The translations under genes were made by a program, and so were the position numbers. From Klebsiella huaxiensis (GTDB lineage: Bacteria > Pseudomonadota > Gammaproteobacteria > Enterobacterales > Enterobacteriaceae), in NCBI RefSeq assembly GCF_003261575.2, contig NZ_CP036175.1:1736001-1800000 (forward strand): a stretch of 64,000 nucleotides of DNA. The letters run 5' to 3'. This document shows, piece by piece, positions 16,402-25,146 of this stretch. Position 1 is the first letter of the stretch. Every line of letters starts with the position of its first letter. The notes beneath the pieces are model-generated. The model worked only from the letters and a program-made list of their open reading frames with translations, was not told the DNA's origin and ran no database searches.

Positions 16402-19128
16402 ATGGCTACGATTCATGTAGACGGCAAAGAATACGAGGTCGATGGAGCGGACAACCTGCTAGAGGCTTGTCTCTCTCTTGGTCTTGATATTCCATACTTT
16501 TGCTGGCATCCGGCGCTGGGAAGCGTTGGTGCTTGCCGCCAGTGTGCGGTGAAGCAATATCAAAACGCGGAAGACACGCGTGGCCGCCTGGTGATGTCCT
16601 GTATGACACCGGCATCCGACGGCACTTTTATTTCTATCGACGACACCGAAGCGAAACAGTTCCGCGAGAGCGTCGTTGAGTGGTTGATGACCAACCACCC
16701 GCACGACTGCCCGGTCTGCGAAGAAGGTGGTAACTGCCACTTACAGGATATGACCGTGATGACCGGTCATAGCTTCCGTCGCTACCGCTTTACCAAGCGT
16801 ACCCATCGTAACCAGGACCTGGGGCCGTTCATCTCGCACGAAATGAACCGTTGCATCGCCTGCTATCGCTGCGTTCGTTACTATAAAGATTATGCTGATG
16901 GTACCGACCTGGGCGTTTATGGCGCGCACGACAACGTCTACTTCGGTCGCCCGGAAGACGGCGTGCTGGAAAGCGAGTTCTCCGGCAACCTGGTTGAAGT
17001 TTGCCCGACCGGCGTCTTCACTGATAAAACGCACTCCGAGCGCTATAACCGTAAATGGGACATGCAGTTTGCGCCAAGCATCTGCCAGCAGTGTTCCATT
17101 GGCTGCAACATCAGCCCCGGTGAGCGTTACGGTGAACTGCGCCGTATCGAAAACCGTTACAACGGTACCGTTAACCGCTACTTCCTCTGCGACCGCGGTC
17201 GTTTCGGGTATGGCTATGTGAACCTGAAAGACCGTCCGCGTCAGCCGGTTCAGCGCCGTGGCGACGACTTCATCACCCTCAACGCCGAACAGGCGATGCA
17301 GGGCGCGGCGGATATTTTGCGCCAGTCGAAGAAAGTCATTGGTATCGGCTCCCCGCGCGCCAGCATCGAAAGCAACTTCGCGCTGCGCGATCTGGTCGGC
17401 GCCGATAACTTCTATACCGGCATTGCTAAAGGTGAACAAGAACGCCTGCAGATGATGCTGAAAGTGCTGCGCGATGGCGGTATTCATACCCCGGCGCTGC
17501 GCGAAATTGAATCCTACGATGCGGTGTTGATCCTCGGTGAGGACATCACCCAGACCGGCGCGCGTATTGCGCTGGCGGTGCGTCAGGCGGTGAAAGGCAA
17601 AGCACGTGAAATGGCGGCGGCGCAGAAAGTCGCCGACTGGCAGATCGCCGCGATCCTTAACATTGGCCAGCGCGCGAAGCATCCGCTGTTTGTGACCAAT
17701 ATTGATGATACTCGCCTTGACGATATCGCCGCGTGGACCTACCGTGCGCCGGTAGAAGATCAGGCGCGCCTCGGCTTTGCTATTGCCCATGCGCTGGATG
17801 ACAGCGCCCCGGTTGTGGAAGGGCTGAGCAGCGATCTGAAAGGTAAAGTCGATGTGATCGTTCAGGCATTGGCCGGAGCGAAAAAACCGCTGATTGTTTC
17901 TGGAACCAATGCTGGCAGCATTGAGGTCATTCAGGCTGCGGCCAACGTGGCGAAAGCCCTTAAAGGCCGCGGTGCTGACGTTGGCGTAACGATGGTTGCC
18001 CGCGCGGTGAACAGTGTTGGCCTCGGCATGATCGGCGGCGGCTCTCTTGAAGAGGCGCTGAGCGAACTGGAAACCGGTGCCGCCGATGCGGTTATCGTGC
18101 TGGAAAACGACCTGCACCGCCATGCTTCTGCCGCCCGCGTTGATGCGGCGCTGGCGAAAGCGCCGCTGGTGATGGTGGTCGACCATCAGCGTACGGCGAT
18201 TATGGATAAAGCGCATCTGGTGCTCTCCGCGGCAAGCTTTGCGGAAAGCGATGGCACGGTGGTGAATAACGAAGGTCGCGCCCAGCGCTTCTTCCAGGTT
18301 TACGATCCGGCCTACTACGATGCGAAAACCGTGATGCTGGAAAGCTGGCGTTGGCTGCACTCGTTGCACAGCACCGTCAACAACCGTCAGGTCGACTGGA
18401 CGCAGCTGGATCACGTTATTGACGCTGCGATTGCCGCACTGCCGCAACTGGCCGGTATCAAAGACGCCGCGCCGGATGCGACCTTCCGCATTCGCGGCCA
18501 GAAACTGGCTCGTGAACCGCATCGCTACAGCGGCCGTACGGCGATGCGCGCTAACATTAGCGTGCATGAACCGCGTCAGCCGCAGGATAAAGACACCATG
18601 TTCGCCTTCTCCATGGAAGGGAACAACCAGCCATCCGCTCCGCGTTCGCAGATTCCGTTCGCCTGGGCGCCGGGCTGGAACTCCCCGCAGGCGTGGAACA
18701 AGTTCCAGGATGAGGTGGGCGGGAAACTGCGCCATGGCGATCCGGGCGTGCGTCTGATTGAAGCTTCCGCCAGCGGTCTGGAGTACTTTACCGTGGTACC
18801 GGCAAGCTTCGAAGCTGAAGAAGGGAAATGGCGTATTGCGCCTTACTACCATCTGTTCGGCAGCGACGAAATGTCGCAGCGTTCTCCGGTATTCCAGAGC
18901 CGCATGCCGCAGCCGTACGTTAAGCTTAACCCGGCAGATGCCGCGAAGCTGGGCGTAAATAACGGCGCGATGGTCTCCTTCAGCGTTGAAGGTCAGACCC
19001 TTAGTCTGCCGCTGGTGATTTCGGCGGGGCTGACGGCAGGGCAGGTTGGCTTACCGATGGGCATGCCGGGCATCGCACCGGTACTGACCGGCGCGCGTAT
19101 TGATACTTTGCAGGAGGCGAAAGCATGA
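16402..19128 (+). CDS. nuoG: NADH:quinone oxidoreductase subunit G
   Basis: Largest peripheral subunit of complex I, homologous to molybdopterin oxidoreductases but acting here as a scaffold for iron-sulfur clusters. The 908 residues start with a ferredoxin-like domain carrying N1b (C in YFCWHPALGSVGACRQC and further C in MSCMTP), then the His-Cys motif HPHDCPVCEEGGNCHLQ for N5, the N4 motif CIACYRCVRYYKD with VEVCPTG, and the CQQCSIGCN motif for N7 at about residue 230, which only some bacteria keep. A molybdopterin-binding-like region follows to the C-terminus. A large opposite-strand frame (16741-18852) is a composition shadow. The stop overlaps nuoH by four bases. Confidence 0.97.
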   Translation: MATIHVDGKEYEVDGADNLLEACLSLGLDIPYFCWHPALGSVGACRQCAVKQYQNAEDTRGRLVMSCMTPASDGTFISIDDTEAKQFRESVVEWLMTNHPHDCPVCEEGGNCHLQDMTVMTGHSFRRYRFTKRTHRNQDLGPFISHEMNRCIACYRCVRYYKDYADGTDLGVYGAHDNVYFGRPEDGVLESEFSGNLVEVCPTGVFTDKTHSERYNRKWDMQFAPSICQQCSIGCNISPGERYGELRRIENRYNGTVNRYFLCDRGRFGYGYVNLKDRPRQPVQRRGDDFITLNAEQAMQGAADILRQSKKVIGIGSPRASIESNFALRDLVGADNFYTGIAKGEQERLQMMLKVLRDGGIHTPALREIESYDAVLILGEDITQTGARIALAVRQAVKGKAREMAAAQKVADWQIAAILNIGQRAKHPLFVTNIDDTRLDDIAAWTYRAPVEDQARLGFAIAHALDDSAPVVEGLSSDLKGKVDVIVQALAGAKKPLIVSGTNAGSIEVIQAAANVAKALKGRGADVGVTMVARAVNSVGLGMIGGGSLEEALSELETGAADAVIVLENDLHRHASAARVDAALAKAPLVMVVDHQRTAIMDKAHLVLSAASFAESDGTVVNNEGRAQRFFQVYDPAYYDAKTVMLESWRWLHSLHSTVNNRQVDWTQLDHVIDAAIAALPQLAGIKDAAPDATFRIRGQKLAREPHRYSGRTAMRANISVHEPRQPQDKDTMFAFSMEGNNQPSAPRSQIPFAWAPGWNSPQAWNKFQDEVGGKLRHGDPGVRLIEASASGLEYFTVVPASFEAEEGKWRIAPYYHLFGSDEMSQRSPVFQSRMPQPYVKLNPADAAKLGVNNGAMVSFSVEGQTLSLPLVISAGLTAGQVGLPMGMPGIAPVLTGARIDTLQEAKA

Positions 19129-20102
19129 GTTGGTTAACTCCCGATCTCATCGACATTCTGTTAGGCATCCTCAAGGCGGTGGTGATTCTGCTGGTGGTGG
19201 TGACCTGCGGCGCGTTCATGAGCTTTGGCGAACGTCGTCTGCTCGGCCTGTTCCAGAACCGCTACGGACCTAACCGCGTGGGCTGGGGCGGTTCGCTACA
19301 GCTCGTTGCCGACATGATCAAAATGTTCTTTAAAGAGGACTGGGTACCGAAATTCTCGGACCGTATGATCTTTACCCTGGCACCGGTTATCGCCTTCACC
19401 TCGCTGCTGCTGGCCTTCGCCATTGTGCCGGTCAGCCCAAGCTGGGTGGTTGCCGATCTTAACATCGGGATCCTGTTCTTCCTGATGATGGCAGGCCTCG
19501 CGGTGTACGCGGTGCTGTTCGCCGGTTGGTCGAGCAACAACAAATACTCTCTGCTGGGTGCAATGCGTGCTTCTGCGCAAACCCTGAGCTACGAAGTGTT
19601 CCTCGGACTGTCCCTGATGGGCGTGGTGGCGCAGGCCGGTTCATTCAATATGACCGACATCGTCAATAACCAGGAACATCTGTGGAACGTTATTCCGCAG
19701 TTTTTTGGCTTCGTGACCTTTGCGATTGCGGGTGTGGCGGTTTGTCACCGTCACCCGTTTGACCAACCGGAAGCGGAACAGGAACTGGCAGATGGTTACC
19801 ACATTGAATATTCCGGCATGAAGTTCGGTCTGTTCTTCGTTGGCGAATATATCGGGATTGTTACCGTATCAGCGCTGATCGTGACGCTGTTCTTCGGTGG
19901 CTGGCAAGGTCCGTTCTTACCACCATTCATCTGGTTTGCGCTAAAAACCGCGTTCTTCATGATGATGTTCATTTTGATTCGTGCGTCCTTACCGCGTCCG
20001 CGTTATGACCAGGTAATGTCCTTCGGCTGGAAAGTGTGCCTGCCGCTGACGCTCGTCAACTTGTTGGTAACGGCGGCTGTCATTCTCTGGCAGCAGCCAT
20101 AA
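19125..20102 (+). CDS. nuoH: NADH:quinone oxidoreductase subunit H
   Basis: Membrane subunit that with NuoB and NuoD forms the quinone chamber and starts the proton pathway. The 325 residues contain about eight hydrophobic helices. Conserved segments are GERRLLGLFQNRYGPNRVGW near the N-terminus and the acidic loop FDQPEAEQELADGYHIEYSG, rich in glutamates that are important in the E-channel. Start codon overlaps the nuoG stop (ATGA). The frame is intact and of the usual E. coli length. Confidence 0.97.
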   Translation: MSWLTPDLIDILLGILKAVVILLVVVTCGAFMSFGERRLLGLFQNRYGPNRVGWGGSLQLVADMIKMFFKEDWVPKFSDRMIFTLAPVIAFTSLLLAFAIVPVSPSWVVADLNIGILFFLMMAGLAVYAVLFAGWSSNNKYSLLGAMRASAQTLSYEVFLGLSLMGVVAQAGSFNMTDIVNNQEHLWNVIPQFFGFVTFAIAGVAVCHRHPFDQPEAEQELADGYHIEYSGMKFGLFFVGEYIGIVTVSALIVTLFFGGWQGPFLPPFIWFALKTAFFMMMFILIRASLPRPRYDQVMSFGWKVCLPLTLVNLLVTAAVILWQQP

Positions 20103-20115
20103 GGGGCTTTAGACC

Positions 20116-20658
20116 ATGACCTTAAAAGAATTATTGGTAGGGTTTGGCACCCAGGTCCGCAGTATCTGCATGATCGGGATGCACGCCTTTGCCAAACGTG
20201 AAACTCAGATGTACCCGGAAGAGCCGGTATATCTACCGCCGCGCTACCGTGGTCGTATCGTGCTGACCCGCGATCCGGACGGCGAGGAGCGCTGCGTTGC
20301 CTGTAACCTGTGTGCGGTAGCGTGTCCGGTGGGCTGTATCTCTCTGCAAAAAGCGGAGACCAAAGACGGTCGCTGGTACCCGGAGTTTTTCCGCATCAAC
20401 TTCTCACGCTGCATTTTCTGCGGCCTGTGCGAAGAAGCGTGCCCGACCACGGCGATCCAGTTGACCCCGGACTTTGAACTGGGCGAATACAAACGTCAGG
20501 ACCTGGTGTACGAAAAAGAGGATCTGCTGATTTCCGGTCCGGGCAAATACCCGGAATATAACTTCTACCGGATGGCGGGTATGGCAATCGACGGCAAAGA
20601 TAAGGGCGAAGCAGAGAACGAAGCCAAGCCTATCGACGTCAAGAGCCTGTTACCGTAA
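20116..20658 (+). CDS. nuoI: NADH:quinone oxidoreductase subunit I
   Basis: Ferredoxin-like subunit that relays electrons through clusters N6a and N6b toward N2. The two [4Fe-4S] binding motifs are CVACNLCAVACPVGC (about residues 60-74) and CIFCGLCEEACPT (about 99-111). The 180-residue length equals E. coli NuoI. It begins 13 bases after nuoH and is followed after ten bases by nuoJ, which has an AAGGAGAGGGC ribosome-binding site. Confidence 0.97.
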   Translation: MTLKELLVGFGTQVRSICMIGMHAFAKRETQMYPEEPVYLPPRYRGRIVLTRDPDGEERCVACNLCAVACPVGCISLQKAETKDGRWYPEFFRINFSRCIFCGLCEEACPTTAIQLTPDFELGEYKRQDLVYEKEDLLISGPGKYPEYNFYRMAGMAIDGKDKGEAENEAKPIDVKSLLP

Positions 20659-20668
20659 GGAGAGGGCA

Positions 20669-21223
20669 ATGGAATTCGCTTTTTATATCTGTGGCCTGAT
20701 AGCCATCCTCGCCACCCTGCGGGTGATCACCCACACCAATCCGGTGCATGCGCTGCTGTACCTGATTATTTCGCTGTTGGCGATTGCCGGGGTGTTCTTC
20801 TCGCTGGGCGCTTACTTCGCCGGTGCGCTGGAAATTATCGTTTACGCCGGGGCCATTATGGTGCTGTTCGTTTTCGTGGTGATGATGCTCAACCTGGGCG
20901 GCAGCGAAATCGAGCAGGAACGTCAATGGCTGAAACCGGGGATCTGGATTGGCCCGGCCATCCTTTCCGCTGTGCTGCTGGTGGTTATCGTTTACGCCAT
21001 ACTCGGTCTTAACGACCAGGGGATCGACGGTGCGGCGATTAATGCCAAAGAAGTGGGTATTGCGCTGTTTGGTCCGTACGTACTGGCGGTGGAACTGGCT
21101 TCCATGCTGCTGTTGGCGGGCCTGGTTGTCGCCTTCCATATCGGCCGCGAAGAGCGCGTCGGGGAAGTGCTGAGCAACCGTCAGAACGACAGCGACAAAA
21201 GAAAAACGGAGGAACACGCATGA
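20669..21223 (+). CDS. nuoJ: NADH:quinone oxidoreductase subunit J
   Basis: Membrane subunit of complex I next to NuoK and NuoA, with five predicted helices; its third helix (VYAGAIMVLFVFVVMMLNLG) carries the pi-bulge region seen in structures of the complex. The 184 residues match the E. coli length. The C-terminal tail is charged (NRQNDSDKRKTEEHA). The stop codon overlaps the nuoK start by four bases, as do most junctions in this part of the operon. Confidence 0.97.
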   Translation: MEFAFYICGLIAILATLRVITHTNPVHALLYLIISLLAIAGVFFSLGAYFAGALEIIVYAGAIMVLFVFVVMMLNLGGSEIEQERQWLKPGIWIGPAILSAVLLVVIVYAILGLNDQGIDGAAINAKEVGIALFGPYVLAVELASMLLLAGLVVAFHIGREERVGEVLSNRQNDSDKRKTEEHA

Positions 21224-21522
21224 TCCCCTTAACACATGGACTGATCCTCGCCGCCGTCCTGTTTGTCCTTGGCCTGACGGGGCTGATAATCCGTCGTAAT
21301 CTGCTGTTTATGCTGATTAGCCTGGAGATCATGATCAACGCCTCCGCGCTGGCTTTCGTGGTTGCCGGGAGTTATTGGGGCCAGGCTGATGGTCAGATAA
21401 TGTATATCCTCGCCATCACCCTTGCCGCCGCAGAAGCGAGTATCGGCCTGGCGCTGCTGCTGCAGCTCCATCGTCGTCGCCAGAACCTGAACATCGATTC
21501 AGTAAGTGAGTTGCGCGGATGA
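21220..21522 (+). CDS. nuoK: NADH:quinone oxidoreductase subunit K
   Basis: Small three-helix membrane subunit, homologous to MrpC of cation/proton antiporters. The 100 residues equal the E. coli length. The conserved acidic residues needed for proton transfer are visible: a glutamate in ISLEIMINA of helix 2 and a glutamate in AAAEASIGLAL of helix 3. It overlaps nuoJ upstream and nuoL downstream by four bases each. Confidence 0.97.
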   Translation: MIPLTHGLILAAVLFVLGLTGLIIRRNLLFMLISLEIMINASALAFVVAGSYWGQADGQIMYILAITLAAAEASIGLALLLQLHRRRQNLNIDSVSELRG

Positions 21523-23360
21523 ACATGCTTGCCTTAACCATTCTTTTGCCATTGATTGGCTTTGTTCTGCTGGCCTTCTCTCGCGGGCGCTGGTCGGAGA
21601 ATCTGTCCGCCACCATCGGGATGGGCTCGGTTGGCCTGGCGGCGCTGGTGACGGCGTTTGTTGGCATCGACTTCTTTGCTAACGGCAGGCAGGCGGTCAG
21701 CGTTCCGCTGTGGACCTGGATGTCGGTGGGCGATTTCAACGTCGGCTTCAACCTGGTGCTGGACGGTCTGTCGCTGACCATGCTTTCCGTAGTCACCGGT
21801 GTCGGCTTCCTGATCCACATGTTCGCCTCCTGGTATATGCGCGGTGAAGAGGGCTACTCCCGTTTCTTCGCCTATACCAACCTGTTTATCGCCAGCATGG
21901 TGGTTCTGGTTCTTGCTGATAACCTGCTGCTGATGTACCTCGGCTGGGAAGGTGTGGGTCTGTGCTCCTATTTGCTGATCGGTTTCTACTATACCGATCC
22001 GAAGAACGGCGCTGCGGCGATGAAAGCGTTTGTGGTGACCCGCGTTGGCGATGTGTTCCTCGCGTTTGCGCTGTTCATTCTCTACAACGAACTGGGCACC
22101 CTGAACTTCCGCGAAATGGTCGAACTGGCGCCTGCGCATTTTGAAGCCGGCAACAATATGCTGACGTGGGCGACCCTGATGCTGCTGGGCGGCGCGGTGG
22201 GTAAATCCGCACAGCTGCCGTTGCAGACCTGGCTTGCTGACGCGATGGCAGGCCCGACGCCTGTCTCTGCGCTGATCCACGCTGCAACCATGGTGACCGC
22301 GGGTGTGTACCTGATTGCCCGCACACATGGTCTGTTCCTGATGACCCCGGAAATTCTGCATCTGGTGGGGATCGTCGGTGCGGTGACGCTGGTGCTGGCG
22401 GGTTTCGCCGCGCTGGTGCAGACCGATATCAAACGCGTACTCGCTTATTCCACCATGAGCCAGATTGGCTACATGTTCCTCGCGCTCGGCGTACAGGCGT
22501 GGGATGCGGCGATTTTCCACCTGATGACGCATGCCTTCTTTAAAGCGCTGCTGTTCCTGTCGTCCGGCTCGGTGATTCTGGCCTGCCATCACGAACAGAA
22601 CATCTTCAAGATGGGTGGCCTGCGTAAGTCTATTCCGCTGGTGTATGTCTGCTTCCTGGTGGGGGGCGCGGCGCTGTCCGCACTGCCGCTGATTACCGCA
22701 GGCTTCTTCAGTAAGGATGAGATTCTGGCTGGTGCGATGGCTAACGGTCATCTCAATCTGATGGTTGCCGGTCTGGTCGGAGCGTTTATGACCTCCCTGT
22801 ATACCTTCCGCATGATTTTCATCGTGTTCCACGGCAAAGAGCAAATTCACGCGCACGCAGGGAAGGGGATTACCCATCATCTGCCGCTGATTGTGCTGAT
22901 GGTGCTGTCCACCTTCGTTGGCGCGCTGATTGTGCCGCCGCTGCATGGTGTATTGCCGTCAACCACTGAGCTTGAGCATGGTCGCGTCATGACCCTGGAG
23001 ATTACCTCTGGCGTTGTGGCGATAGCAGGCATTCTGATTGCTGCATGGCTGTGGCTGGGTAAACGCACGCTGGTGACGTCGATTGCCAACAGCGCACCGG
23101 GCCGTCTGCTCGGTACCTGGTGGTATAACGCCTGGGGCTTTGACTGGTTATACGACAAAGTGTTCGTGAAGCCGTTCCTCGGCGTGGCGTGGCTGCTGAA
23201 AAGCGATCCGCTGAATGCGCTGATGAACATCCCGGCGATCCTTTCCCGCTTCGCAGGCAAAGGCCTGGTGGTAAGCGAGAACGGCTATTTGCGCTGGTAT
23301 GTGGCTTCCATGAGCATCGGTGCGGTCGTGGTGCTGGCGCTGCTGATGGTATTGCATTGA
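21519..23360 (+). CDS. nuoL: NADH:quinone oxidoreductase subunit L
   Basis: Antiporter-like, proton-pumping subunit at the distal end of the membrane arm, with the long lateral helix at its C-terminus. The 613 residues match E. coli NuoL. Key features are the glutamate of MYLGWEGVGLCSYLLI on helix 5, the lysine of VGKSAQLPLQTWLADAM on helix 7, and the channel motif GPTPVSALIHAATMVTAGVY. It overlaps nuoK by four bases. Unusually for the operon, 250 bases carrying two different repeats separate it from nuoM. Confidence 0.97.
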   Translation: MNMLALTILLPLIGFVLLAFSRGRWSENLSATIGMGSVGLAALVTAFVGIDFFANGRQAVSVPLWTWMSVGDFNVGFNLVLDGLSLTMLSVVTGVGFLIHMFASWYMRGEEGYSRFFAYTNLFIASMVVLVLADNLLLMYLGWEGVGLCSYLLIGFYYTDPKNGAAAMKAFVVTRVGDVFLAFALFILYNELGTLNFREMVELAPAHFEAGNNMLTWATLMLLGGAVGKSAQLPLQTWLADAMAGPTPVSALIHAATMVTAGVYLIARTHGLFLMTPEILHLVGIVGAVTLVLAGFAALVQTDIKRVLAYSTMSQIGYMFLALGVQAWDAAIFHLMTHAFFKALLFLSSGSVILACHHEQNIFKMGGLRKSIPLVYVCFLVGGAALSALPLITAGFFSKDEILAGAMANGHLNLMVAGLVGAFMTSLYTFRMIFIVFHGKEQIHAHAGKGITHHLPLIVLMVLSTFVGALIVPPLHGVLPSTTELEHGRVMTLEITSGVVAIAGILIAAWLWLGKRTLVTSIANSAPGRLLGTWWYNAWGFDWLYDKVFVKPFLGVAWLLKSDPLNALMNIPAILSRFAGKGLVVSENGYLRWYVASMSIGAVVVLALLMVLH

Positions 23361-23382
23361 GTGTGAGGATTGGGAGTGTTTT

Positions 23383-23412
23383 GCCCGGTGGCGCTGCGCT
23401 TGCCGGGCCTAC
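23383..23412. repeat. REP-like palindrome in the nuoL-nuoM gap
   Basis: GCCCGGTGGCGCTGCGC followed by TTGCCGGGCCTAC is a typical enterobacterial REP unit: a GC-rich imperfect stem with the terminal GGCCTAC. It lies just after the nuoL stop, inside a transcribed operon, where REP hairpins can stabilise upstream message. There is no T tract. Confidence 0.75.
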
Positions 23413-23449
23413 AAACCCGAAGAGAATTTTTTAAAATTCGTTGAAAATC

Positions 23450-23589
23450 AAGTCTAAAAGGACAGGCGTTATCGGCGAAGTCAGAGTGGACACCGCCTGC
23501 GCGCAGCAACCGGAGCGTACTGGAGTACGTGAGGATTGCGAGCACAGCCGGGGTTCGCTATGACGAGTGAGATAGCCTGAACAGGACTT
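23450..23589. repeat. Second intergenic repeat in the nuoL-nuoM gap
   Basis: About 140 bases with short imperfect inverted ends (AAGTC...GGACAGGCGTTATC at the left and GATAGCCTGAACAGGACTT at the right) and a central hairpin module GGAGCGTACTGGAGTACGTG (23512-23531), which on the other strand matches the module in the repeats at 1831-1851 and 34825-34845. It has no coding frame. It ends about twenty bases before the nuoM start. Confidence 0.6.
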
Positions 23590-23610
23590 AAACAAGGAAC
23601 AAAGATCACC

Positions 23611-25140
23611 ATGTTATTACCTTGGTTGATATTAATCCCCTTTATCGGCGGCTTCCTGTGCTGGCAGACTGAACGCTTCGGCGTGAAGATGCCGCGCTGG
23701 ATCGCGCTGATCACCATGGGATTGACGTTTGTGCTTGGCCTGCAACTGTGGATGCAGGGTGGCTACTCTCTCACGCAATCTAGCGGTATTCCGCAGTGGC
23801 AGTCAGAATTCGTGATGCCGTGGATCCCGCGCTTCGGCATTAGCATTCATCTGGCGATCGACGGTTTGTCGCTGCTGATGGTGGTGCTGACCGGGCTGCT
23901 CGGCGTGCTGGCGGTGCTCTGTTCATGGCGCGAAATCGAGAAGTATCAGGGCTTTTTCCATCTTAACCTGATGTGGATCCTGGGCGGCGTGATTGGCGTG
24001 TTCCTGGCTATCGACCTGTTCCTGTTCTTCTTCTTCTGGGAAATGATGCTGGTGCCGATGTATTTCCTGATAGCACTCTGGGGTCATAAGGCTTCCGACG
24101 GGAAAACGCGTATCACGGCGGCAACCAAGTTCTTCATTTATACCCAAGCGAGCGGTCTGGTGATGCTGATTGCCATTCTGGCGCTGGCGTTTGTTCACTT
24201 CAACGCCACCGGCGTGTGGACCTTCAACTATGAAGAGCTGCTGAAGACGCCGATGTCGCATGGTGTGGAATACATGCTGATGCTGGGCTTCTTTATCGCT
24301 TTTGCGGTGAAAATGCCGGTAGTTCCGCTGCACGGCTGGCTGCCGGATGCGCACTCGCAGGCGCCGACCGCGGGTTCCGTTGACCTCGCGGGGATCTTGC
24401 TGAAAACCGCGGCCTACGGTCTGCTGCGCTTCGCGCTGCCGCTGTTCCCCAACGCTTCCGCTGAATTTGCACCTATTGCCATGTGGCTGGGCGTTATCGG
24501 CATTTTCTATGGCGCGTGGATGGCTTTCAGCCAGTACGACATCAAACGCCTGATTGCTTACACTTCTGTTTCCCATATGGGCTTTGTGCTGATTGCTATC
24601 TACACCGGCAGCCAGTTGGCTTATCAGGGAGCGGTGATTCAGATGATTGCGCACGGTCTGTCCGCAGCCGGTCTGTTCATTCTGTGCGGCCAGCTGTATG
24701 AACGTCTGCATACGCGCGATATGCGCCAGATGGGCGGCCTGTGGAGCAAAATTAAGTGGCTTCCGGCACTGTCAATGTTCTTTGCCGTTGCGACTTTGGG
24801 GATGCCGGGTACTGGTAACTTCGTCGGCGAATTTATGATTCTGTTCGGCAGCTATAAAACCGTACCGGTGATTACCATTATTTCCACCTTTGGTCTGGTG
24901 TTCGCTTCCGTTTACTCGCTGTCGATGCTGCATCGCGCGTACTTTGGTAAAGCAAAGAGCGAAATTGCTGCAAAAGAATTGCCGGGAATGTCCCTGCGTG
25001 AATTGTCTATCGTTCTGCTGTTGGTTGTTCTGCTGGTGCTGCTGGGCTTCTTCCCGCAGCCGATTCTGGACACCTCGCACTCTGCGATGAGCAATATTCA
25101 GCAGTGGTTTGTTAATTCTGTTTCTACTACAAGGCCGTAA
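23611..25140 (+). CDS. nuoM: NADH:quinone oxidoreductase subunit M
   Basis: Second antiporter-like proton-pumping subunit of the membrane arm. The 509 residues match E. coli. The essential glutamate is in FFFFWEMMLVPMYFLI, the helix-7 lysine in FAVKMPVVPLHGWLPDAH, and the discontinuous-helix region in QAPTAGSVDLAGILLK and SVSHMGFVLIAIYTG. It is preceded by the 250-base repeat-bearing gap and an AAGGAACAAAGATCACC leader that supplies the ribosome-binding site, and followed six bases later by nuoN. Confidence 0.97.
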   Translation: MLLPWLILIPFIGGFLCWQTERFGVKMPRWIALITMGLTFVLGLQLWMQGGYSLTQSSGIPQWQSEFVMPWIPRFGISIHLAIDGLSLLMVVLTGLLGVLAVLCSWREIEKYQGFFHLNLMWILGGVIGVFLAIDLFLFFFFWEMMLVPMYFLIALWGHKASDGKTRITAATKFFIYTQASGLVMLIAILALAFVHFNATGVWTFNYEELLKTPMSHGVEYMLMLGFFIAFAVKMPVVPLHGWLPDAHSQAPTAGSVDLAGILLKTAAYGLLRFALPLFPNASAEFAPIAMWLGVIGIFYGAWMAFSQYDIKRLIAYTSVSHMGFVLIAIYTGSQLAYQGAVIQMIAHGLSAAGLFILCGQLYERLHTRDMRQMGGLWSKIKWLPALSMFFAVATLGMPGTGNFVGEFMILFGSYKTVPVITIISTFGLVFASVYSLSMLHRAYFGKAKSEIAAKELPGMSLRELSIVLLLVVLLVLLGFFPQPILDTSHSAMSNIQQWFVNSVSTTRP

Positions 25141-25146
25141 TTCGCC

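Noticed and set aside
16741..18852. 703-codon open frame on the minus strand opposite nuoG
   Set aside because: nuoG is an intact, highly conserved gene on the plus strand; the opposite frame is a codon-composition shadow with no recognisable domain.
21534..22946. 470-codon minus-strand frame opposite nuoL, rich in H, Q and R
   Set aside because: The composition is what antisense of a hydrophobic membrane protein produces; nuoL is clearly the real gene.
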